Below, piece by piece: positions 34,105 through 43,948 of a DNA stretch of 64,000 nucleotides. Positions within the stretch are counted from its first letter, which is position 1. Each line of letters opens with the position of its first letter. The stretch comes from an uncultured Owenweeksia sp. (lineage in GTDB: Bacteria; Bacteroidota; Bacteroidia; Flavobacteriales; Schleiferiaceae). Under the pieces are notes generated by a model. It did no database searches. It saw nothing but the letters and a program-made list of their open reading frames with translations, and was not told the DNA's origin. The position numbers and the translations under genes were made by a program. The stretch spans positions 1 through 64,000 of the forward strand of contig CAKZRR010000028.1 of the NCBI GenBank assembly GCA_937146805.1, in the 5' to 3' direction.

Positions 34105-34112
34105 CAAAGATA
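34105..34112 (-). promoter_or_regulatory. -7 promoter box of Pif1-like gene
   Basis: TATCTTTG on the reverse strand matches TAnnTTTG exactly, 42 bases before the ATG at 34062. The rest of the 197-bp gap to ligA shows no clear terminator. Confidence 0.5.
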
Positions 34113-34211
34113 ATAGCTAGCTATTGCGAGCCTTCATAAAGTGAAAATATTTTGCTATTAAATAGAAGCAACCTAAACTGTTAATATCCCGCCAAGGGCA
34201 ACTTAATATAG

Positions 34212-36789
<2,578 letters not shown>

Positions 36790-36790
<1 letters not shown>

Positions 36791-37425
36791 TGGCGGGTTT
36801 TGGTGGTTCGGTAGCTGCTATGCAGCAAAGTTTGAAATTAAACAAGGCTTTGCTTAATAAGCATGTGCCCTATGCTACTCTTAAAAAGTATTGGGAGCAA
36901 GAAGCTAAGATGAGATATGAGCTTAGCTTTAAGGAGTTAAGTGAGGATCAGTTAAAGATTGTAAAAGCCGAAATTAAACAGAAGCTACAGGCGGATAGAA
37001 ATGCGAGAAAAAGGTTGCTGCTAGGTTTTTGTGTGCTCGGAGCCATTTTGTTGTTTTGGGTAGGGATGAAGGTGTTTGAAGCGCCTTTAAGGGATTTGAA
37101 GTTTGAAGAGATGCAGGAGTGGAGGCAAAAAGAGATAGAAGATAACCTTAGGTATAAGTTTTATGTTGAGGATGGTTACCAGCGGCTGAAGTTGGGGGAA
37201 TGGTATAATGCCAGTTTTCAGTTTGAGAAGGCAATTAGTGCTAAGCCAGGAGCGATAGAAGGCTATGTAGGCAAGATAAGGATGTGGCAGAAACAATGTG
37301 AAGTAGAGGGTGAAAGTTGTGATAAAACAGCGCGTTATTTAATGGAGCTAAAAGGTAGTTTAGGAAAGGAAAAATGGCTAGCCATTAAAGCCGCAATCAA
37401 TTCGCCTCAAAGTTCTCCAAATTAG
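36790..37425 (+). CDS. Hypothetical membrane protein with TPR-like tail
   Basis: A 211-residue protein: charged cytoplasmic N-terminus (about 1-75, helix-rich), one membrane segment LLLGFCVLGAILLFWVGMKVF (about 76-96), and a C-terminal part with a TPR-like pair of helices (GYQRLKLGEWYNASFQFEKAISAKPGAIEGY, about 128-158). I do not recognise the family. Starts inside the stop of the previous gene (one-base overlap). Its last 29 bases overlap the convergent thioesterase gene, so coding regions on both strands meet without a terminator. Confidence 0.65.
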
Positions 37426-37825
37426 TGCGTACCCAATCGGCAATAGGAATTGTTTTTTTACTCCCCATATCAAACATTACCTGCACCGAAGTGCCGGTAG
37501 CATGAATCAGCGTTTTTCCTTCTACCTTACTGCTCACGGCATATTCCAATCCAAAACTTTTAGTGCCCATTTGAGTGGTTCGTACACTTACTTCAATTTC
37601 AGTTGCGCTTAATCGCAGTTCAGTTTTAAACGAAGCTTGTATATCGGCAATCAAAAACATGTGTTTATGCCAGCTCCAGCCTGGGCAGGCCTCTATCATG
37701 TACTGAGCGCGGGCAATTTCAAAATAGGTTATAAATACGGCATTATTTACATGGCCTAGTGCGTCTAAGTCGCTCCAGCGCGCTTGTATGGGGTAGCTAA
37801 ATTTAAAAGCAGATAGATCTTTCAT
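37397..37825 (-). CDS. Acyl-CoA thioesterase, 4HBT (YbgC-like)
   Basis: A 142-residue hot-dog fold thioesterase. The catalytic block ARWSDLDALGHVNNAVFITYFEIARAQYM (about 15-43) with aspartate in the DALGHVNN part is the 4-hydroxybenzoyl-CoA thioesterase signature. It hydrolyses acyl-CoA or acyl-ACP thioesters; the physiological substrate is unclear. The ATG at 37825 is preferred over a GTG two codons upstream. Divergent from lysC, with its own promoter box. Confidence 0.9.
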   Translation of the reverse strand: MKDLSAFKFSYPIQARWSDLDALGHVNNAVFITYFEIARAQYMIEACPGWSWHKHMFLIADIQASFKTELRLSATEIEVSVRTTQMGTKSFGLEYAVSSKVEGKTLIHATGTSVQVMFDMGSKKTIPIADWVRTNLENFEAN

Positions 37826-37841
37826 AAGCACTATTTAATGG

Positions 37842-37849
37842 CAAAAGTA
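37842..37849 (-). promoter_or_regulatory. -7 promoter box of thioesterase
   Basis: TACTTTTG on the reverse strand matches TAnnTTTG exactly, 16 bases before the ATG. Confidence 0.5.
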
Positions 37850-37912
37850 AACACTCTACACCCCACGAAGTAGATAATTGCTGAGAAAGTATTTCAGCCG
37901 AAAGGCTTAACT

Positions 37913-37920
37913 TATTTTTG
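37913..37920 (+). promoter_or_regulatory. -7 promoter box of aspartokinase gene
   Basis: TATTTTTG matches TAnnTTTG exactly, 17 bases before the ATG at 37938. It is divergent from the thioesterase promoter in the same gap. Confidence 0.55.
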
Positions 37921-37937
37921 CGGCAAATTACCCTAAC

Positions 37938-39188
37938 ATGAAAGTTTTCAAATTTGGAGGTGCATCGGTAAAAGATGCGGGTAGCGTGCGAAATGTAGCG
38001 CGTGTATTAGGTTGTTTTCCGGGTGAGGAGATACTGATTATAGTATCGGCTATGGGAAAAACTACCAATACTTTAGAGCAATTGGTGCAATTGGTTTTTG
38101 AAGGAAAAGCAGGTTCACAAGAAATTATTGACCAACTCCGAAAACAGCATTTTGATATTATTAAGGAACTTTTTCCGGCAGATGAGCACCGTGTTTACAA
38201 TGATGTGGAAATTCTATTTACGCAGTTAGAATTAACGGTACAGGCTACTCAGGTAACGGATTATAATAAACTGTACGATCAATTGGTCTCTTTTGGCGAA
38301 CTGGTTTCCACCAAAATAATTTCGAGCTTTTTAAACAGCACCAATTATCAAAATAAATGGCTGGATGCCAGAAGACTAGTGCGTACAGATCAAAATTATC
38401 GTTTTGCACGGGTTGATTGGGCCTTTACCGAAAGATTGGTAAAAGAAACCATTACTCCGGGTAACCGTTATGTTACGCAGGGTTTTATTGGTTCCGATGA
38501 TGATTTTAATCCCACCACCTTGGGCCGCGAAGGTTCCGATTATTCGGCTTCGGTATTTGGTTATATTTTGGAGGCAGAAGAGGTAGTAATTTGGAAAGAT
38601 GTACCTGGGGTGTTAAATGGCGATCCTAAGATTTTTGATAATGTAGAGTTGCTGCATCAAATAAGTTACCGCGAGGCTATTGAGCTGGCTTATTTTGGAG
38701 CATCGGTTATTCATCCCAAAACTATTCAGCCACTGCAAAAAAAGAGTATCCCGCTAAGGGTGCAATCTTTTTTAAACCCAAGCCAGCCCGGTACTTTAAT
38801 TACCGAGGGCAGTGATTTAACACCGCTGTTGCCCTGCTTTATTAAAAAGGATAAGCAGGTACTTTTAACGGTTGCCACCCGAGATTTAGCTTTTATTGTG
38901 GAGGATCATTTAAGTAAAATTTACAAGCTGTTTCACCAATTTGGTGTGCGGGTTAATTTGACCCAAAATACAGCTGTGAGTTCTTCTTTTTGCATTAATC
39001 ACGATCCTATAATTACACCTAAGCTGATGGAGGCCTTGAGTGAAGATTTTAGCACCTCGTATAACGATAAAGTCACACTATACTCGGTACGCCATTATAC
39101 TGATGCTGCGAAACAGCGGGTACGTAAATCTGGGGAGGTGCTACTGGAGCAAATTAGTAGAAATACCTACCAAGTGGCTACGGTGTAA
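37938..39188 (+). CDS. lysC: Aspartokinase
   Basis: A 416-residue monofunctional aspartate kinase. It phosphorylates aspartate as the first step to lysine, methionine and threonine. N-terminal KFGGASVKDAG (about 4-14) is the ATP/aspartate motif, followed by GREGSDYSASVFGYIL (about 195-210) and DPKIFDNVELLHQISYREAIELAYFGASVIHPKTIQP (about 229-266). Regulatory ACT-like repeats fill the C-terminus. The last 43 bases of the gene recur at 40180-40222 beyond the KilA-N gene, so this 3' end is an integration site. Reading the distant copy instead would change one residue (Ala to Val). Confidence 0.92.
   Translation: MKVFKFGGASVKDAGSVRNVARVLGCFPGEEILIIVSAMGKTTNTLEQLVQLVFEGKAGSQEIIDQLRKQHFDIIKELFPADEHRVYNDVEILFTQLELTVQATQVTDYNKLYDQLVSFGELVSTKIISSFLNSTNYQNKWLDARRLVRTDQNYRFARVDWAFTERLVKETITPGNRYVTQGFIGSDDDFNPTTLGREGSDYSASVFGYILEAEEVVIWKDVPGVLNGDPKIFDNVELLHQISYREAIELAYFGASVIHPKTIQPLQKKSIPLRVQSFLNPSQPGTLITEGSDLTPLLPCFIKKDKQVLLTVATRDLAFIVEDHLSKIYKLFHQFGVRVNLTQNTAVSSSFCINHDPIITPKLMEALSEDFSTSYNDKVTLYSVRHYTDAAKQRVRKSGEVLLEQISRNTYQVATV
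39145..39187 (+). repeat. Direct repeat, copy 1 (3' end of lysC)
   Basis: The last 14 codons of lysC. It is 42/43 identical to copy 2 at 40180-40222, the single difference being C versus T in the codon GCT/GTT. Same orientation. Together they flank the KilA-N segment like attL and attR of an integrated element. Confidence 0.85.
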
Positions 39189-39202
39189 ATACTTTTGAGG
39201 TG

Positions 39203-40090
39203 TTAATTTCGCTTCTTGTTTTGGGCTTCAATAAAAGTTGCTTCTGAATTCTTTTTTAGAGATTTAATAATATCGATATCGTTCAGTGAGGTTTTTTGTT
39301 CCTGAACGGTTTCAATTAAAATTTTAAGTCTGTTTTTCCGGTTGATGTTGTTTTTTATAAGCGTGGAGTTCAAGCTTTCAATATTTGAAAGTATAGCTAG
39401 CTCATTAATACTGGCCATGTCTCTAATATTTTCACCCTGCAATACTCTTGTGGGGTTAGAACCTTTCCATTGCTTCGCGGTACATCCAAATAAGGCAATA
39501 TTTAAAAGGTCAGCTTCAGTGGCATATTCTAACCATTTTTTAGCCTCATTATATCCAGTTTTTGGAATAATGTATTTTTTAACGGCATCTGTGTGAACCT
39601 TGTAATTGGTTTTACTTAAAATTCGCCTAACATTCCATTCTAAGCTGTATTTATTAGACTCAACTTCTTTTAATCGTTGGTATTCCTTTATTACATGTAG
39701 CTTAAAAACTGGACTAATGGCTGTTCCAAATTCAAAAGCTATATCTCGATGAGCATAGGTGCCCCCATATCTCCCTTTAATGGAAAACAAACCTTTTGCA
39801 GCAGTAGATTCTACCCAGTTGGTAACGCTCATTGTGAAGGTAGGAAGGCCAGCTTCTTTTCTAAAGTGGTCGAATTCGACCACTTTAAAATCAGCGTTGT
39901 ATAAGGATTCCCAAGTCCCTAGAAATTCTATCGTTGATCGGTTTCTAATCCAGTTTTTAATAACATCCGCTGCCCGGCTACCATCTTTTTTTCCATCCAC
40001 CATATCGGTTAAGCAGATATAATCTTCTTCCTTAAACGAGGCCACTTTTATTTTGGTTCCTTGTACTGTTATAGTATTTGTTTTAGCCAT
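39203..40090 (-). CDS. KilA-N domain protein
   Basis: A 295-residue protein with a KilA-N DNA-binding domain in the N-terminal half. Diagnostic blocks: FKEEDYICLTDM (about 19-30), ADVIKNWIRNRSTIEFLGTWE (about 41-61), VVEFDHFRKEAG (about 71-82), WVESTAAKGLFSIKGRYGGTYAHRDIAFEFG (about 92-122), and FKLHVIKEYQRLKE (about 127-140). The C-terminal half is a helical region of unknown role. KilA-N proteins are typical of phages and mobile elements and bind DNA. The gene is antiparallel to lysC within a segment bounded by 43-bp direct repeats. It contains a perfect 26-bp palindrome in its coding sequence. Confidence 0.9.
   Translation of the reverse strand: MAKTNTITVQGTKIKVASFKEEDYICLTDMVDGKKDGSRAADVIKNWIRNRSTIEFLGTWESLYNADFKVVEFDHFRKEAGLPTFTMSVTNWVESTAAKGLFSIKGRYGGTYAHRDIAFEFGTAISPVFKLHVIKEYQRLKEVESNKYSLEWNVRRILSKTNYKVHTDAVKKYIIPKTGYNEAKKWLEYATEADLLNIALFGCTAKQWKGSNPTRVLQGENIRDMASINELAILSNIESLNSTLIKNNINRKNRLKILIETVQEQKTSLNDIDIIKSLKKNSEATFIEAQNKKRN
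39862..39887. repeat. Perfect 26-bp palindrome inside KilA-N coding sequence
   Basis: Half-site TAAAGTGGTCGAA meets its own reverse complement with no spacer. On the coding strand the central 24 bases spell KVVEFDHF. Because of the symmetry the same peptide is also read on the opposite strand. A perfect dyad of this length within a conserved domain is unexpected and may be a binding or recombination site. Confidence 0.75.
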
Positions 40091-40110
40091 TAATCAGTTA
40101 GTTGTAAATT

Positions 40111-40178
40111 AGATAGACACTTCCTATTTTCTATTGTAAGTCAAATTTAGTCGGTTCTATTGTATTTAGATGACACTT
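40111..40178. repeat. Paired short direct repeats in KilA-N upstream region
   Basis: TTCTATTGTA occurs at 40129-40138 and 40155-40164. AGATAGACACTT (40111-40122) and AGATGACACTT (40168-40178) form a second pair outside them. The arrangement lies between the KilA-N start and the element boundary, where regulator or recombinase sites would be. Confidence 0.5.
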
Positions 40179-40179
40179 T

Positions 40180-40222
40180 TGGAGCAAATTAGTAGAAATA
40201 CCTACCAAGTGGTTACGGTGTA
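40180..40222 (+). repeat. Direct repeat, copy 2 (duplicate lysC end)
   Basis: A 43-bp near copy of the lysC 3' end in the same orientation, complete with its stop codon (TAG here instead of TAA). It lies in the gap before the gene at 40256 and is not part of an intact reading frame. Confidence 0.85.
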
Positions 40223-40255
40223 GTATTATTAGTATTTTCGGCAAAAATTAAAGTT

Positions 40256-40885
40256 ATGAAGCAATTGTTTTTCTGTGGTTTTGCGATGGTTTTGTTTTCG
40301 TTTGGCGCTGTGGCGCAAGAACGAGCGGTTACCGAAGAGGGGGAGGAAGTAGTATTGTACCGAGATGGTACTTGGAAATATGTGAATGATGAAGACAAAC
40401 CAAAAAAAATTAAAACCAACGCTAAGAAGTTTGAAAAGGCTGCGACTTCCAGTTTTTTAGTGAAATGCTCAAAGGTGAATTTTGGAATATATATCAATCC
40501 AAAAGATTGGACTTTTACAAAAGGGGAAGGAGGCGCGGAGTATGATTTCGTTAAGAAGGGAGATGATATTTATGGTATGCTGATTACCGAAACTTTGGAA
40601 ATTCCTTTGGAGTCGTTAAAAGATATTGCTATTGAGAATGCTCGTTCTGCAGCACCGGATTTACGAGTGGTAGAAGAAGAGTATAGGATGGTGAATGGTA
40701 TTAAGGTGTTAATGATGAAGATGGTTGGAACCATCCAAGGAATTGAGTTTGCCTATTTGGGGTATTACTATTCCAATAGTTCAGGTTCATGCCAGTTTAT
40801 TACTTATTCAGGAGTATCTATTTTAGAGCAAAACAAAGAGCAGTGTGAGCTATTGCTTAATGGTTTTGTGGAGTTGAATAAGTAG
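40256..40885 (+). CDS. Hypothetical secreted protein
   Basis: A 209-residue protein with a signal peptide ending at AVAQ (about residue 21). The mature N-terminus contains VTEEGEEVVLYRDGTWKYV (about 25-43), a pattern recurrent in secreted Bacteroidota proteins, and the rest is a mixed alpha/beta domain with DWTFTKGEG and GYYYSNSSGSCQFITYSG. Two cysteines (about 71 and 183) could form a disulfide. Possibly a periplasmic or surface protein; no known family assigned. It follows the KilA-N element directly, and its promoter region may have been rearranged by that insertion. Confidence 0.7.
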   Translation: MKQLFFCGFAMVLFSFGAVAQERAVTEEGEEVVLYRDGTWKYVNDEDKPKKIKTNAKKFEKAATSSFLVKCSKVNFGIYINPKDWTFTKGEGGAEYDFVKKGDDIYGMLITETLEIPLESLKDIAIENARSAAPDLRVVEEEYRMVNGIKVLMMKMVGTIQGIEFAYLGYYYSNSSGSCQFITYSGVSILEQNKEQCELLLNGFVELNK

Positions 40886-40913
40886 CTATTAATACTGAAA
40901 ACACTTTCACTCC

Positions 40914-41819
40914 TTGAAAAAATTTGACGGCCTAGCTTGGCTGCTATTTCTAGCTTTAGCCCTTACATGGGGCAGTTCCTTTATTTTAATGAAGTACGGT
41001 CTACAGAGTTTCTCGTACAGCCAAATTGGGATGATACGAATTGCTTGCGCTTTTTGGTTTACCCTAATCTTTGCTTTTAGGCGCTATGCTCGTATTCGCA
41101 GAAAGGATTTATTGCCCCTTTTGGTAGTGGGCTTAATGGGGAATGCCATACCGTATTTATTATTCCCGTTGGCCGTGAGCCATTTAGATAGTGGCGTGGT
41201 AGGAGTGCTAAATGCCACCGTACCCTTGTTTACTTTATTAATTGGAATAGCGGTTTTTAAGACCAAGGTAGGCTGGCAAAGTATGTTGGGTATAGGTTTG
41301 GGACTTACCGGTGCGTTACTACTGTTATTGCCCGGTATTCAGGTAGATATGAGTAATTTAAGCTATAGCTTATATCCCATTATAGCTACGCTGTGTTACG
41401 CCACCTCCATTAATACTACCAGTGCCCGTTTGCTACATTTAGATTCACTTACCATCACCTTAGTTTCACTCACCTTTGTGGGTTTACCAGCCACGGTGTA
41501 TGTATTTAGCACCGATTTTTTAGACATACTGGCCAACGATCCAAAGGGTATGACGCACTTTGGGTATGTGCTAATATTGGCTATTTGCGGCACCAGTTTA
41601 GCTGCCATTGTTTTTAACTATTTAATTAAGAGAAGTGGCTCTCTTTTTAGCGCTTCGGTTACGTACGTAATTCCTATTGTAGCGCTATTTTGGGGTTTAT
41701 TAGATGGCGAAGAAATGGGCTGGTACCATGTGTTTGGAATGGTCGCCATTTTGGTAGGTGTATATATTGTAAACTACCGCAAAAAATTTAGAGATCAAAA
41801 AAAAGCGGCAAACTCCTAG
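40914..41819 (+). CDS. DMT (EamA) family transporter
   Basis: A 301-residue inner-membrane protein with ten hydrophobic segments arranged as two EamA repeats (about 5-140 and 150-290). Typical blocks: WGSSFILMKYGL (about 20-31), GVVGVLNATVPLFTLLIGI (about 93-111) and SASVTYVIPIVALFWGLLDGEE (about 246-267). Exports amino acids or other metabolites by family analogy. The start is a TTG at 40914, as no ATG precedes the first membrane helix. Its last codons are part of the terminator hairpin for the convergent M16 operon. Confidence 0.85.
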   Translation: MKKFDGLAWLLFLALALTWGSSFILMKYGLQSFSYSQIGMIRIACAFWFTLIFAFRRYARIRRKDLLPLLVVGLMGNAIPYLLFPLAVSHLDSGVVGVLNATVPLFTLLIGIAVFKTKVGWQSMLGIGLGLTGALLLLLPGIQVDMSNLSYSLYPIIATLCYATSINTTSARLLHLDSLTITLVSLTFVGLPATVYVFSTDFLDILANDPKGMTHFGYVLILAICGTSLAAIVFNYLIKRSGSLFSASVTYVIPIVALFWGLLDGEEMGWYHVFGMVAILVGVYIVNYRKKFRDQKKAANS

Positions 41820-41832
41820 TGGAATTTGCCGC
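41797..41832 (-). terminator. Terminator of M16 operon embedded in transporter 3' end
   Basis: GCGGCAAA (41805-41812) pairs perfectly with TTTGCCGC (41825-41832). On the reverse strand the stem is followed by eight T, while on the forward strand there is no T-run. The left arm and loop include the last codons and stop of the transporter gene. Confidence 0.75.
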
Positions 41833-41854
41833 CTTGGTATTGTTAAAACAACCT

Positions 41855-43924
41855 TTACTTAAAGTCGCTGGTTTTTAAACCGCTGTTCACTTTAATTTCA
41901 GTCACCGTCATTTTTATTTTTTGACCACCTGCATCAATCTCCGTAAGGTGAGGATATAATACCCCGTTTATCTCTTTATAATTGCTTACGGTGTTGCTGG
42001 TAACCATTGGGCCTTGAGGGCCGTCTACCGTGTTTTCGGAGCGCAGTTTTAAACCGCTTTCTACCGAATAGTATTCGGTTTCCTCTTCTTTGTTGGGGTC
42101 AATCACAACCATGGCATAGGCTTTTTCACCGTTTACGCTTACAATCTTTTCCAAGCGAAGGGTGTACGAGCCATCCAGGTAGTTTAGTTCTTTGTTAAAG
42201 GCTGCTTGGGCTTTTAAAGCTTCCAGCTCTTCCCCTTCCAAATCTTTACTGCCTTGCATGCCGCTGGTAAAACCTTTTTTACCATCAAATACTTGCTTTT
42301 GTAAGGTTCCCATTCCTGGGGCTACCATTTCCATAAAAAACAAATTAGGTCTCTTTTGTTTCATAGATACTGCTAAGGTCATGGGCATACCTTGAACTTC
42401 CCCTTCCATTTGAGTACTAAGGTCTTTTACCTTTTTCAAGTTTTCCTTACCACCAATAGCGGTAATGTAATTGTTAATTACCATTTCGGCAGTAACACCT
42501 GCAGGAATAGGCAGGCTAGGCTCATCGGTTACCAAACCTTCGGTATCGTAATAGGTTACTTTACCAAACTTTTTAAGGCTTTCAGATACATCCGAAGCTT
42601 TACCTACAATTACAAGGTGTGTATTACTTGGCGCAATGTATTTTTTAGCAGCAGCTACAATATCTTCTGCGGTTACCGCTTGTACTTTTTGGATGTACGT
42701 TTCGTAATAATCTAATGGTAAACCGTAGCGCTCAATGTTTAACGCAAAACGAGCTATGGTAGATGCGCTCTCTAGCTGGCGACCAAAGCTACCTGCAATG
42801 TAATTTTTGGCACCATTAATTTCGGCTTCGCTGGGCGCGGTAGTCGAAATAATTTTCATCTCATTGAAAAACTCCATTACCGCACTATCGGTAACTTCGT
42901 TTCGTACGCTGGCCGAAGCATCAAAGTACCCTACCAACTTATCATCGTCATAGCTAGAGTAGGCACCGTAAGTAAAACCTTTGTCTTCACGAATGTTTAA
43001 GTACAAACGACCTAAGCTACCGCCACCGTAAATTTGGTTGGCCAATTGCAGGTTAAAAATATCAGGGTTGCCTGGTTTTAAATCAAAGGTGTGTCCAATA
43101 TGAATAATAGACTGTACCGCAGATTCTTTATTTACAAAGCTTACCTCTAAACCAGAAGGCTGAGCAGGCATTTCGTATTCGTGCTTTACAGGCTCTTTAC
43201 GCTCCCAGTTGCTAAAGTATTTGTTTACCATTTTTTTGGCTTTACCCGCCTTAATGTTACCTACTATAGCAATGTAGGTTTGGTTAGGCATCCAATAGGT
43301 ATTATAGTAGTTCTTGCAATCTTCTAAGGTTACTTTTTCTACGCTGGCCACGGTAGACATTTCCCCGTAAGGGTGATCTAAACCATAAATACGCGCACTA
43401 AAAGCACTGCTAGCAATAGAAGCAGGGTCGTCCTTATTAGACTCAATACCCGAAATAGCTTGCTTGCGTAACTTCTCAAAGTTCTCTTCCGGAAAAGCAG
43501 GGTTCATGGCTACATCGGCCATCATAGCAATTAATTTTTCGCTGTATTTACTTAATCCCGAAGCAAAAATAGAGGTGGAGCTGGTGTTAAGGCTAGCGCC
43601 AATAAAATCTACTTCTTCGTCCAATACTTCTTTGGCTCTATTGGTAGTACCCTCTCTAAGCATTTGGCCGGCAAGTTGTACATAACCAGCATTTTCGCCT
43701 TCAAACATGGGGTCTCTATCTACAATTAAGCTCATGCTTACGCGTGGCAATTTGTTGTTTTCAACCACAATAAGCTTAATGCCATTGTCCAATTCAATAA
43801 CCTTGTACTTGCCAAAGTTTAAATCAGAGGCAGGGCCCGGTTCAGGTCTTGCACTTCTATCAAGTTGAGCACTTACATTTAGCCCAACAAACAGAATCAT
43901 TAAAAGTGAAACTATCTTTTTCAT
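41855..43924 (-). CDS. M16 peptidase-family protein, catalytically inactive partner
   Basis: A 689-residue protein with signal peptide (1-19) and the M16 (insulinase) fold: N-terminal domain about 35-225, C-terminal M16 domain about 230-430, plus an extra ~190-residue tail (about 480-689) with lipoprotein-localisation-like beta-strands (FDGKKGFTSGMQGSK, GSYTLRLEKIVSVNGEKAYAMVV). At the active-site position the HxxEH motif is replaced by YVQLAGQML, so zinc cannot bind. It is 24 bp downstream of an active M16 gene, so the two likely form a heterodimeric periplasmic peptidase as in other two-subunit M16B systems. Confidence 0.9.
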   Translation of the reverse strand: MKKIVSLLMILFVGLNVSAQLDRSARPEPGPASDLNFGKYKVIELDNGIKLIVVENNKLPRVSMSLIVDRDPMFEGENAGYVQLAGQMLREGTTNRAKEVLDEEVDFIGASLNTSSTSIFASGLSKYSEKLIAMMADVAMNPAFPEENFEKLRKQAISGIESNKDDPASIASSAFSARIYGLDHPYGEMSTVASVEKVTLEDCKNYYNTYWMPNQTYIAIVGNIKAGKAKKMVNKYFSNWERKEPVKHEYEMPAQPSGLEVSFVNKESAVQSIIHIGHTFDLKPGNPDIFNLQLANQIYGGGSLGRLYLNIREDKGFTYGAYSSYDDDKLVGYFDASASVRNEVTDSAVMEFFNEMKIISTTAPSEAEINGAKNYIAGSFGRQLESASTIARFALNIERYGLPLDYYETYIQKVQAVTAEDIVAAAKKYIAPSNTHLVIVGKASDVSESLKKFGKVTYYDTEGLVTDEPSLPIPAGVTAEMVINNYITAIGGKENLKKVKDLSTQMEGEVQGMPMTLAVSMKQKRPNLFFMEMVAPGMGTLQKQVFDGKKGFTSGMQGSKDLEGEELEALKAQAAFNKELNYLDGSYTLRLEKIVSVNGEKAYAMVVIDPNKEEETEYYSVESGLKLRSENTVDGPQGPMVTSNTVSNYKEINGVLYPHLTEIDAGGQKIKMTVTEIKVNSGLKTSDFK

Positions 43925-43948
43925 TACGTTTTGTTCTTTGAATTGGAT

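Larger units (their letters stand above)
39145..40222. mobile_element. Small KilA-N-carrying integrated element at lysC 3' end
   Basis: About 1 kb (39188-40179) carrying one reverse-strand gene lies between two directly repeated copies of the lysC terminus. The 43-bp repeat is much too long for an ordinary transposon target duplication, and recreates the gene's 3' end, the common behaviour of site-specific integrative elements. No recombinase is encoded, so if mobile it must depend on another element, or it is a decayed remnant. Alternative: tandem duplication followed by deletion. Confidence 0.7.

Noticed and set aside
39145-40222. Reading the KilA-N segment as an insertion sequence
   Set aside because: No transposase, no terminal inverted repeats, and a 43-bp duplication is too long for a transposon target duplication.
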